Assembly (NCBI GenBank): GCA_016196905.1 | Contig: JACPWV010000035.1 | Span: 1-14,230, forward strand | Source of the DNA: Chloroflexota bacterium | GTDB taxonomy: Bacteria; Chloroflexota; Anaerolineae; UBA7937; JACPPX01 | DNA: 14,230 nucleotides | Reading direction: 5' to 3' | Part shown: one piece after another, positions 1-6,585 of the stretch | Position numbering within the stretch: the stretch's first letter is position 1 | How the letters are laid out: the number at the start of each line of letters is the position of its first letter | Notes under the pieces: generated by a model | Told to the model about the DNA's origin: nothing | Database searches by the model: none | Seen by the model: only the letters and a program-made list of their open reading frames with translations | Translations under genes and position numbers: made by a program

Positions 1-1643
1 CCGTTGGCATACAGGGTCACCCGGCGCCATTCCACATACTCCGAGGTCACCGCCCCGAAGCTGTAGTCGTTGGATTGGCGGTAGGGCGCCCAGTCAACTT
101 TGTTGAAGCGGACTTTGATCTCGCCGGTGTCGTCCCCCGGCGTGATCATCCCCGCCTGGGCGGAGAAGGCGAGGCGGAGGTAATCCCAACGCTGCCCCCC
201 GCGATAGGCGTGCGCGAAGCTGCCGTGAACGTACCCACAACGCACCTGGGCCCAATCGCAGTGGAAAGTCTGGCCTCCACCGCGCTCCCCTTCAGCCGAA
301 TACCAGTAGCGCAGCTCGAGGATGGCCAGGGGCACGGCTGTGGTTCCCTCGTTGGCGATGACGAACTCCGGCTTGGGATCGTTGCTCAAGGAAGAGGGAT
401 CGGCGGTGCGGTACAAGACCCGCAGGTCGAGCCGGGGGGAGCTTGCTCGTGCCTCGGGTTGTGCGCTGGCCGTGGTCGAGGAGGCCTGAGGCGCATCGAT
501 GAGCGGGAACTGGTAAGTGGAGAGCAGGGCTTGTTTATCCGGCTGGACGCTGTACCAGTCGTCCAGGAGGATGCCGCCCGTATCTCCGGAATTGGGGTTG
601 AGGCTCCAGTACACATAGCTGAAGCCCCCCTCCCGCAAATAGGAGACCAGGCTGCGCTGCCAGACCCCTTCGGCGTCCCCGTAGACGCTGCGGCCCCCGA
701 ACTCTCCCACCAAAACCGGGGCGATGCCCTGGCGGCGGATATATCCCCAAGTTTGATCCCAGATCCCGGGGAGGTTGTGAGGGAAGTCGGGAGCGCTGAA
801 CCAGGGCTGGGGATAGACCCCGGGACCGTAGTCGTGGGTGCTATAAACCAACTGTTGGGGCTGGCTGAGCCGAACCGGATGCTCGGCCACCCCCCTCAGG
901 TTGCCCCCCCACCAGTACCAGTGTCCACGGTATTGATCCACGCCTTGAACGATGATGAGCCAGTTCGGGTTCACCTCCAAGATGGCGTTGCCGGCTCGCT
1001 CCGCCGCCCAGCGCCAATCGGTGGCCGGGTCCCCGCTCCCCCAGGTGGCCCGGCCATGGGGTTCGTTGTGGAGATCCGCCCCGATGACGGTATCGTCGCC
1101 CAGGTAGCGCCTCGCCAGCATCTGCCAATCGGCGATCCAGCGGGCTTTGCTGTAGCGATCGGTGTACCACAGGTCCGATTGGGAGCCGCTGTCGGGGCGG
1201 TGGCGATCGAGGATGACCTTGAGCCCGCGAGCGCCAGCCCCCTGGATCAGCTTGTCCAGGATCTCCAGCCCGGAGAGGCCCTTCAGGTCGGGGTTGAGGT
1301 CGAAATTAATGCTGTTGGGGACGCTGCCCGGATCGAAGAGTTGGTTGCTGAAAGGGATGCGGAGGGTGTTGAAGCCCAGGGTTTTGATCTGATCCAGCAT
1401 ACCTTCCCAATTCCGAGTCCACAGGCCGTGGGGGGCGTAATTGGGGGTCTCCAAGCCGAACCAGTTCACCCCGGTCAGGCGCACCTCGCGGTCGTGGGAG
1501 TCCACGATCCGGCTGCCTTCCGCGTGTAGGTAGTTGGGTCGGTGGGAAGCTTCAGCGGCAGGGGCGAGTAGCGCGACCACCATCAAAGTGGCGCCGCCCA
1601 GCCAGGTCTGAAAGGAGATTCTGTACGGATAAAGACTGCGCAT
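1..1643 (-). CDS. Secreted GH5 endoglucanase with C-terminal CBM3, 3'-truncated by window edge
   Basis: Hydrolyses internal beta-1,4-glucan bonds of cellulose outside the cell. The frame is open from an ATG at 1643 to the window start (547 complete codons). Residues 1-33 form a signal peptide: a basic N-terminus, a hydrophobic stretch around 15-30, and a likely AEA-type cleavage site. The GH5 domain covers about 38-382. It shows LRIP at 94-97, DRHRP at 146-150, HNEP with acid/base E194, THDY at 269-272 and VGEFG with nucleophile E314. The wording closely recalls subfamily GH5_1 enzymes such as Acidothermus E1 (from memory). A Ser/Thr/Ala/Pro-rich linker at about 384-402 joins a CBM3-like cellulose-binding module from about 403, with NDYSF at 525-529 and a terminal LYAN strand. 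Only some ten residues of the module should be missing. The upstream ribosome site is weak. The preceding same-strand gene is 243 bases away, so this is probably its own transcription unit. Confidence 0.93.
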   Translation of the reverse strand, partial: MRSLYPYRISFQTWLGGATLMVVALLAPAAEASHRPNYLHAEGSRIVDSHDREVRLTGVNWFGLETPNYAPHGLWTRNWEGMLDQIKTLGFNTLRIPFSNQLFDPGSVPNSINFDLNPDLKGLSGLEILDKLIQGAGARGLKVILDRHRPDSGSQSDLWYTDRYSKARWIADWQMLARRYLGDDTVIGADLHNEPHGRATWGSGDPATDWRWAAERAGNAILEVNPNWLIIVQGVDQYRGHWYWWGGNLRGVAEHPVRLSQPQQLVYSTHDYGPGVYPQPWFSAPDFPHNLPGIWDQTWGYIRRQGIAPVLVGEFGGRSVYGDAEGVWQRSLVSYLREGGFSYVYWSLNPNSGDTGGILLDDWYSVQPDKQALLSTYQFPLIDAPQASSTTASAQPEARASSPRLDLRVLYRTADPSSLSNDPKPEFVIANEGTTAVPLAILELRYWYSAEGERGGGQTFHCDWAQVRCGYVHGSFAHAYRGGQRWDYLRLAFSAQAGMITPGDDTGEIKVRFNKVDWAPYRQSNDYSFGAVTSEYVEWRRVTLYAN

Positions 1644-1725
1644 CCTGAACCCAGCCCGGGAAGAGGAATGGCATCTAGTACCAGCCCCCCGCTCTGATCC
1701 TAGCTTTCCACGTTTAAACCCTACT

Positions 1726-1755
1726 ATCGTAATGGGTAGAACCTTGGGAGGACAA
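1726..1755 (-). promoter_or_regulatory. Possible sigma70-type promoter for the cellulase
   Basis: Reading the minus strand, TTGTCC (1755-1750) and TACGAT (1731-1726) are separated by 18 bases, leaving a leader of roughly 75 bases before the cellulase ATG. The boxes are imperfect, so this is tentative. The rest of the 1644-1886 gap holds no gene I can support. It contains only a small inverted repeat (ATAGGA/TCCTAT) just upstream of this site. Confidence 0.33.
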
Positions 1756-1886
1756 TAGGACTTTCCTCCTATCAGGCCGTCGTGAAGTCGGCCGAGCCTG
1801 GGCAAGTATGGTCGCTTACCAACAATTTTGGGCATTGAGGATCGGTCTGCTGGATCGGTGCCCCGAAAATCGCCGATGAGCGCCAA

Positions 1887-2434
1887 TCACCAGGGCGTTG
1901 ACCCTGGCGCGGGTTTCTTCCCTCTGCAGCCAGGCGGCTGCCTTCTTTGGTCCTGATCAGTCAAGATCTTGCGTAGGTTAGTTAAGGCTCGATGCTGGAG
2001 GGCCTTGATCGCCCCCTCTTTCTTGCCCAGGATGTGGGCGATCTCGGCGTTGCTCAACTCCTCACCAAATTTCAGGGCGATAACTTGTTGCTGTTCTCGC
2101 GTCAAGCGCCCGATGGCCCAGCGCATCTGCTCCTCCTCCCAGCTTGCCTCCGCCTTAGCCATCGGATTCCCATGGGTGGCAGGCAGCGCCTCGGAGAGGG
2201 AGACCGCCTGGCGGCTCCGTCCTGGTAAGCCGCGATGCCCTCCAGGGCTTTGAGGAAGACATCGGCGGCGAGGTCCTCAGCCACCTCGCGTCGGCCCACC
2301 CGCAGGTGGAGGTAGCGGAAAATGCTGCCCACATTGCGCTGGTAGATCTGGCTGAGAGCCTCTGGATCCAAGTCCCGAGCTAAGCCCAGAAGCCCATCGT
2401 CTGTGCGCCCCTCGGTGATCACAGAGCTAGACAT
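1887..2434 (-). pseudogene. ECF-family RNA polymerase sigma factor, internal deletion with frame change
   Basis: An extracytoplasmic-function sigma factor would direct RNA polymerase to a specific regulon. From ATG 2434 the first ~71 residues match sigma region 2 (DPEALSQIYQRNVGSIFRYL, then AEDLAADVFLKALE). At about 2215-2222 the sequence leaves that frame. The other frame, read from about 2216 down, gives a linker (VSLSEALPATHGNP) and an intact region 4 helix-turn-helix (LTREQQQVIALKF, then LSNAEIAHILGKKEGAIKALQHRALTNLRK), ending at the stop at 1889-1887. The stretch normally between them, including the WLyrIARNlviDhyRR-like region 2.3/2.4 that melts and reads the -10 element, is missing (roughly 25-30 codons by family comparison). 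Neither frame alone can give a working sigma factor. Both halves are otherwise well conserved, so the lesion is recent or an assembly artefact. No anti-sigma gene is adjacent. Confidence 0.8.
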
Positions 2435-2531
2435 TTACTTGCTTCTCTCGGACAGTCTGATCATCGGTGCGACGGCGGTCTCTCGACGTGTGGGGCGTGG
2501 GTGGTTTGAATTCGCTCGTCCGCGCTGCGAC

Positions 2532-2560
2532 TTGAGAGGGGCAGGTGTTTTGGGTACAAT
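2532..2560 (+). promoter_or_regulatory. Sigma70-type promoter reading toward 2726
   Basis: TTGAGA (2532-2537), a 17-base spacer and TACAAT (2555-2560) make a good housekeeping promoter pointing rightward into the gap between the sigma remnant and the hypothetical gene. A small hairpin (GGGCG 2561-2565 / CGCCC 2574-2578) lies exactly where the transcript would begin. The leader to the next start codon would be about 160 bases. I see no other gene in 2435-2725. Confidence 0.5.
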
Positions 2561-2725
2561 GGGCGTGCTGTAGCGCCCCCTGTAGATCCGCTCGCCAAAA
2601 ATGCAAAATATCCATATAAAGACGATTAGCCACGTCGAAAAGTCACGCGCTTTCTGGGGGCAGCGGGGGGACGGGTCGATCCTATCTAGGGCATCGCCAC
2701 CTGGATTTTGAAAGCGCCCGTGGCC

Positions 2726-3211
2726 ATGGTCAGGCTGACTCTGAGGGACGCCCAGCAAGCGGTCAGTTTTTTGGTGGAGGAGGAGGTGCTGCGCCGCATG
2801 GTGGCTGCCTGCTCCACCAACCCCTCCACGCTAGAGGGCTTTCTGCTGGCAGCGGAGGCGTACCAGGGAGGGATCACCCAAAGGGTGTTCGATGAGTTGA
2901 TGGAGTTCGATCGGGTGTGCGCCCGCGAGGGGCTATCAGCCGTGCAGCGTCAAATCCAGGCGGCCCGCCAACGGGGGGAGCAATATCCCTTTGCCTTCGA
3001 GGTGGTGGATGAAGTCACCGAGGAGGAGTCCCGCGCCGCTCGGGGCACTGGTTTGGTGTTGATCGACCTGACTCAGAAAACCATCCGTACCTCACCCGGT
3101 CTCGAGATGCCGGTTTACGCCGAGATCCAGCTGCATGACGGCACCGAGCTGACCGGGGAGTCGGTCACCTACCGTCTGGCGGCCGATTGGAAGGTAAGCT
3201 CATTGGAGTAG
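2726..3211 (+). CDS. Hypothetical acidic protein, about 161 residues
   Basis: I do not recognise this family. The ATG at 2726 is preferred. A TTG at 2708 and a GTG at 2720 in the same frame are alternatives, and none has a clear ribosome-binding site. The N-terminal ~85 residues look mainly helical and acidic, with repeated Glu/Leu/Ala patterns and no hydrophobic membrane segment or signal peptide. The C-terminal ~65 residues look like beta strands with short turns (GTGLVLIDLTQKTIRTSPG, then MPVYAEIQLHDG). There are no cysteine clusters, P-loop or other catalytic motif, so it is probably a cytoplasmic soluble protein. It follows a good promoter and is followed by 167 bases before folD, so it may be monocistronic. 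Codon use resembles its neighbours, which supports it being a true gene. No function is proposed. Confidence 0.7.
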   Translation: MVRLTLRDAQQAVSFLVEEEVLRRMVAACSTNPSTLEGFLLAAEAYQGGITQRVFDELMEFDRVCAREGLSAVQRQIQAARQRGEQYPFAFEVVDEVTEEESRAARGTGLVLIDLTQKTIRTSPGLEMPVYAEIQLHDGTELTGESVTYRLAADWKVSSLE

Positions 3212-3241
3212 AGCCCGGCATCGCCCTACCTCATCCGGAGA

Positions 3242-3255
3242 ACACCGGTCGGTGT
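3242..3255. repeat. Short inverted repeat between the hypothetical gene and folD
   Basis: ACACCG GT CGGTGT is a 6-bp perfect inverted repeat with a 2-base centre, 30 bases after the hypothetical gene's stop. With so short a centre it suits a dimeric repressor operator better than a hairpin. No T-tract follows, so it is not a terminator. The remainder of 3212-3378 shows nothing beyond the folD ribosome site (GAGGAGG, 3368-3374). Confidence 0.3.
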
Positions 3256-3378
3256 GAGAGGACTCGCAGAGCTGCGCCTAACATCCCCAGGATCTTACAT
3301 CGACCCTTCGATTTGACCTAAGAGAACTCAATCTGCCGCTTAAATTCAATCGGGAGTGCCACCCGCTGAGGAGGCGTT

Positions 3379-4100
3379 GTGGCGGCAAAGATCATTGACG
3401 GGGTAGCCTTGGCGGCGCGGCTGCAGCGTGAGGTGGCCGCGGAAGTGGCCCAACTCAAGACTGAGCACGGTGTAGAGACAACGCTCGCCGCTGTGCTGGT
3501 GGGCGACGACCCGGCCTCGCAGGCCTACGTGAGGCTCAAGCACCGTCGCTGCCAGGAGGTCGGCATCCGCTCCGTCGTTCATCACCTGCCATCCGCCGCC
3601 GGCCAGGAGGAAGTGGACGGCCTGGTGGCCAGCCTAAGTGCTGACCGCAGCGTGCACGGCATCCTCGTCCAGCTCCCACTGCCCGGCCAGCTCAGCGAGG
3701 ATCGGGTGCTCAGCGCCATCGATCCCAAGAAAGATGTGGACGGCTTGCACCCTGTCAATATGGGTCGACTGGCCATGAAAGGCCACCAGCCTTTCTTTCT
3801 CCCGGCTACGCCCCCGTGACACGCCAGGCCGACATTTTAGTCGTCGCTGTCGGACAGCGGGAGATGGTTCGCGGCGACGGGGTCAAGCCGGGCGCGATCG
3901 TCATCGATGTGGGGATCAACCGCGTAGACGACCCCAGTGCTCCGGGGGGCTACCGGCTGGTGGGCGATGTGGCCTTTGACGAGGTAAAAGAAGTCGCGAG
4001 CATGATCACGCCCGTCCCCGGCGGCGTGGGACCGATGACCATCGCCATGCTGCTCAAGAACACGGTGCGCGCAGCGCGTCTCTCGCTCGAGAAGGAGTGA
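3379..4100 (+). pseudogene. folD: Bifunctional methylene-THF dehydrogenase / methenyl-THF cyclohydrolase, internally deleted and frameshifted
   Basis: FolD interconverts 5,10-methylene-, 5,10-methenyl- and 10-formyl-tetrahydrofolate in the cytoplasm. The GTG start at 3379 sits four bases after a strong GAGGAGG. The first frame (to the stop at 3817-3819) has VGDDPASQAYVRLK with Y50 and catalytic K54, [10 protein letters not shown] and [13 protein letters not shown]. It ends at the conserved PATP substrate-loop motif (PCTP in most homologs). The second frame, from 3816, resumes at [12 protein letters not shown] and contains [13 protein letters not shown] and [11 protein letters not shown], ending at 4100. 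About 54 residues that should lie between are absent: the helix after PCTP and the dinucleotide-binding segment with its GRSxxVGxP motif. The two frames total about 240 residues against a usual 285-300. Both flanks are pristine, so the loss at about 3808-3816 is recent or artefactual. metF begins 51 bases downstream and is probably co-transcribed. Confidence 0.88.
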
Positions 4101-4151
4101 GGCGCGCCCGCTCGGGAGCGGTGGTTGCCCAAGGCATCGAGAAGCGCCCCC

Positions 4152-5096
4152 ATGAAGATTCGAGAGTTCTATGCCCGCCTCCCCTTGACCTATTCTTTTG
4201 AGGTTTTCCCGCCCAAAACCGACGACGAGATTCGCAAACTTTACGACACTATTGCCGAATTGAAGGCATGGGGTCCCCGTTTTGTTTCCGTCACTTCCCG
4301 CCCTGATCGGAGCCAGCGCGACAAGACCTTCCAGATCGCGGCGCATGTGAAGCACAACCTGGGCATTGAATCGATGGCCCATCTTACCTGCGTCGCTGCG
4401 ACTGAGGATCAAATTTGTCAGGACCTGGATTTGGCTCGGGTTCTGGGTCTGGAGAACATCCTGGCCTTGAGCGGCGACCCACCCAAAGGATCCACACAGT
4501 CTGTCGCTGGCGAGAGAACCCTCCGCTATGCCAGCCAACTGGTGGCGCTCATTAAACAGCGCTCTGACTTCGGCATCGGGGTGGCGGGACATCCGGAAGG
4601 GCACAGCGAGTGCCCCGATAAAGATAAGGTCCTGCGTGACCTCCAGCGAAAGGTGGACGCTGGCGCCGAGTTCGTCATCACCCAACTCTTCTTTGACAAT
4701 GATCACTTCTACGACTTTGTCGAGCGCGCCCAAAGGCTGGGTATCCACGTTCCGATCATCCCCGGCATTTTACCGATTCTCAGCACGGCTCAGGTCAAGC
4801 GCTTCGCGGCCCTCTCGGGGGCCACCCTCCCCCCCAGCCTTGAGCGCGATCTGAAACGTTTGGGCAATGACGATGCGGAAGTTCAAAAACTGGGAATCGA
4901 CTACGCCACGCAGCAGTGCCTGGATCTTTTGGAGCAGGGTGTCCTGGGGATCCATTTCTACAGCCTCAACCGTTCTGCGTCGGTCAAGGCGATTTTCAAG
5001 AACCTTGGCCCGCGCTGGACTATCGCCCAACTCACGGACAATCCTAGTGTGAGCCGGAGCCGTGGCCCCGACGATCCCACGTTGCGGGATTTATGA
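4152..5096 (+). CDS. metF: 5,10-methylenetetrahydrofolate reductase family protein
   Basis: Flavin-dependent TIM-barrel enzyme that reduces methylene-THF to 5-methyl-THF (or runs in reverse in demethylation pathways). ATG 4152 gives 314 residues, the normal MetF length, with a weak GAGAAG upstream. A TTG at 4125 would add nine unlikely residues. Family signatures are YSFEVFPPKT with E17 (E. coli E28), MAHLTC, LALSGDPP with D109 (E. coli D120), KVDAGAEFVITQLFFD with Q178 (E. coli Q183), PIIPGILP, and GIHFYSLNR near the end. Three flavin-site positions are unusual. The normal VTYGAxxS loop reads VTSRPDRS (residues 47-54), the R of the usual LRGD is S107, and the usual AxYPExH tyrosine is H147. 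It may be a specialised MetF-like protein or carry sequence errors. It follows folD by 51 bases, consistent with one folate C1 operon. Confidence 0.9.
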   Translation: MKIREFYARLPLTYSFEVFPPKTDDEIRKLYDTIAELKAWGPRFVSVTSRPDRSQRDKTFQIAAHVKHNLGIESMAHLTCVAATEDQICQDLDLARVLGLENILALSGDPPKGSTQSVAGERTLRYASQLVALIKQRSDFGIGVAGHPEGHSECPDKDKVLRDLQRKVDAGAEFVITQLFFDNDHFYDFVERAQRLGIHVPIIPGILPILSTAQVKRFAALSGATLPPSLERDLKRLGNDDAEVQKLGIDYATQQCLDLLEQGVLGIHFYSLNRSASVKAIFKNLGPRWTIAQLTDNPSVSRSRGPDDPTLRDL

Positions 5097-5114
5097 GACT
5101 AGCGTCGAAATCAT

Positions 5115-5151
5115 CCGGGTCGCCCTGGGGCGACCCGGAGGAGGTCGTTTT
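5115..5151 (+). terminator. Hairpin between convergent metF and the GcvT-family gene
   Basis: A perfect 10-bp stem (CCGGGTCGCC 5115-5124 / GGCGACCCGG 5129-5138) with a CTGG loop begins 18 bases after the metF stop. A TTTT run follows at 5148-5151, nine bases beyond the stem, so termination on the plus strand may be inefficient. The stem also lies just after the end of the minus-strand gene and could serve both convergent units. Confidence 0.6.
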
Positions 5152-5176
5152 CTAGCCCGTCGCCGCGGGATCGATC

Positions 5177-6364
5177 TCAGGCCCGTTTTCTTGGGGGGTC
5201 GAAGAAAGGCGGCTTCACCACATTGGCGCGGGCCTGTTTTCGCTCGAACTCAACCGTGATCTCCATCAGGACCTGCGCGCCCGAGAGAGCACATCTCGAC
5301 TCCAGGGTAGCCAAGGCGATGTATTTTTTCAACGTGGGCGACCAGCACCCACTGGTGGCCCTGCCCACCTGCCTTCCATCGGCGTAGACCGGGATGCCGC
5401 TCCTCCACGCCACGCTGGGAAGCTGTGGGGGGAGGCCGACCCGGCCGTATAGCCTCTCCAGGTCTTCCCATAGGATTTCCAGGCCGACCAACTGCCAAGG
5501 GGAGCCCCTTTCCTTCTCCTCCCTGAGGGCATTCCGCCCGACGAAGGTCTCCTTTTCCAGGTTCACCGTCCAACCCAAACCGATTTCAAAGGGGGAGGAT
5601 TTCTGGGAGGGGATGAGGGCCTTCTCTGCGCTGATGTAATCCACCTCGATCAAGATGAACCCCGCCTCGATGCGCGCCCGATCCAAGGCCAGCATCCCCA
5701 CGGGAGCGATCCCATAGTTCTTGCCAGCCGCCATGAGCGCATCCCACAGCCGCACGGCGTTTTGAGAGGACACCCAGATTTCGTAGCCCAGATCGCCGGT
5801 ATAGCCGGTGCGCGAGATAATCACCGGAACACCATCCACCTGGGCGGAAGTCAATCGGAAATATTTGAGACCATCCATCTCCGCATTGGAAACCTGCTTC
5901 AAGATATCCCGCGCGGTGGGTCCCTGGAGCGCAACGGCGGCGATCTCTTCAGAAACGTCCTCGATCTTCACATCCATCCCTATCGCGTTCATTTGGAGCC
6001 AGCGGAGGCTAGGGTCTGCGGTATTCATCCGGAAGTGCTTCTCGCCCAAACGAAAGATGGTGCCGTCTTGAATTACTTTTCCCTCCTCGTCGCACCAGGG
6101 CGCGTACAGGACCTGGTTCATCGCACACTTGGAGGCATCCCGTGTGATCACACGATCAGCCAGTTTGAGCGCATCCTCACCGATAATCTTGTACTTGAAG
6201 AGAGGGGAGACATCGATGAGCGCCGCCGCATGTCGGATGGCCGCGTACTCCGGCTCATGGAAAACATGGTAAGAGCTGGCGACAAAATATCCAGACCAGA
6301 TTCGCCAATCCATGCTCATGCACAACGTTGAAGTTCGTGGATGAAAAGGGGTTCCGATGGGCAT
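5177..6364 (-). CDS. GcvT-family aminomethyltransferase (folate-dependent methyl or aminomethyl transfer)
   Basis: Cytoplasmic protein of 395 residues in the glycine-cleavage T-protein fold, which moves a one-carbon unit from an N- or S-methyl substrate to tetrahydrofolate. Signatures are VIQDG at 97-101, ALQGP at 145-149, SRTGYTGDLGYEIW at 184-197, LDRARIEAGF at 227-236, and a C-terminal beta-barrel from about 290 with ATSGCWSPTLKKYIALA. The ATG at 6364 has an excellent GGAGGAGAAGG ribosome site a few bases upstream. The usual gcvH and gcvP partners are absent, and FAD oxidoreductases and a second GcvT-family gene lie next to it. A catabolic demethylase-type role is therefore more likely than classic glycine cleavage (inference). 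The N-terminal ~20 residues before MDWRIW are poorly typed; M16 or M18 could be a later start but lacks such a good ribosome site. Substrate unknown. Confidence 0.85.
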   Translation of the reverse strand: MPIGTPFHPRTSTLCMSMDWRIWSGYFVASSYHVFHEPEYAAIRHAAALIDVSPLFKYKIIGEDALKLADRVITRDASKCAMNQVLYAPWCDEEGKVIQDGTIFRLGEKHFRMNTADPSLRWLQMNAIGMDVKIEDVSEEIAAVALQGPTARDILKQVSNAEMDGLKYFRLTSAQVDGVPVIISRTGYTGDLGYEIWVSSQNAVRLWDALMAAGKNYGIAPVGMLALDRARIEAGFILIEVDYISAEKALIPSQKSSPFEIGLGWTVNLEKETFVGRNALREEKERGSPWQLVGLEILWEDLERLYGRVGLPPQLPSVAWRSGIPVYADGRQVGRATSGCWSPTLKKYIALATLESRCALSGAQVLMEITVEFERKQARANVVKPPFFDPPRKRA

Positions 6365-6413
6365 GATCCTTCTCCTCCGGCCATGCCTCCTTGTTTGAGT
6401 CGCCCGGGGAGGC

Positions 6414-6441
6414 TTGACTTCACAAAGGAGTCATGTAGTGT
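6414..6441 (+). promoter_or_regulatory. Plus-strand promoter for the oxidoreductase operon
   Basis: TTGACT (6414-6419), a 16-base spacer and TAGTGT (6436-6441). The -35 box is strong and the -10 box weak. Transcription would begin near 6448, leaving a leader of about 138 bases before ATG 6586. The leader is open in the frame of that gene back to an ATG at 6442, but that ATG overlaps the promoter and has no ribosome site. Confidence 0.42.
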
Positions 6442-6447
6442 ATGCAG

Positions 6448-6458
6448 CGTATTATACG
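6448..6458. promoter_or_regulatory. Palindrome at the centre of the divergent promoter pair
   Basis: CGTATTATACG is an 11-base perfect palindrome (5-bp arms around a central T). It contains the minus-strand -10 box and covers the predicted plus-strand start point. Position and symmetry suit an operator for a dimeric repressor, but part of the symmetry comes from the TATAAT box itself. Confidence 0.35.
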
Positions 6459-6478
6459 AGTTGAGCGGCCCATTTCAA
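6451..6478 (-). promoter_or_regulatory. Minus-strand promoter for the GcvT-family gene
   Basis: Reading leftward, TTGAAA (6478-6473), a 16-base spacer and a perfect TATAAT (6456-6451). The predicted start is near 6444, giving a leader of about 80 bases before ATG 6364. Confidence 0.58.
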
Positions 6479-6585
6479 TATGCATCAGCGATACTCGCCG
6501 CCTTAGCCAGCGGAGGTTCTCTCTCGAAATCGACGGAGTGAGGCGGAGCGAGAGTCGAGTTTCGGGCCAAGATCGAGAGGTGGAC

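Noticed and set aside
890..925. Apparent frameshift in the cellulase at a C-run
   Set aside because: Careful counting gives seven C's at 914-920, which keeps the frame open through WYWWGGNLRGVAEHP. The gene is intact.
75..1529. A 484-codon open frame on the plus strand opposite the cellulase
   Set aside because: The opposite strand encodes a clear GH5-CBM3 protein with catalytic residues. The plus-strand product is low-complexity, has no recognisable domain, and is typical of antisense frames in GC-rich genes.
1890..1907. CCAGGG/CCCTGG hairpin at the end of the sigma factor frame
   Set aside because: It is a 6-bp stem without a T-run on either strand and lies inside the reading frame, so it is not supported as a terminator.
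3313..3345. TTGACC followed by TTAAAT as a promoter for folD
   Set aside because: The spacing is 21 bases, outside the usual 15-19 range, and no better -10 box is placed correctly.
6442..6585. A 48-codon N-terminal extension of the first oxidoreductase
   Set aside because: It starts inside the promoter, has no ribosome site and no family similarity. ATG 6586 has a good site and the expected N-terminus.
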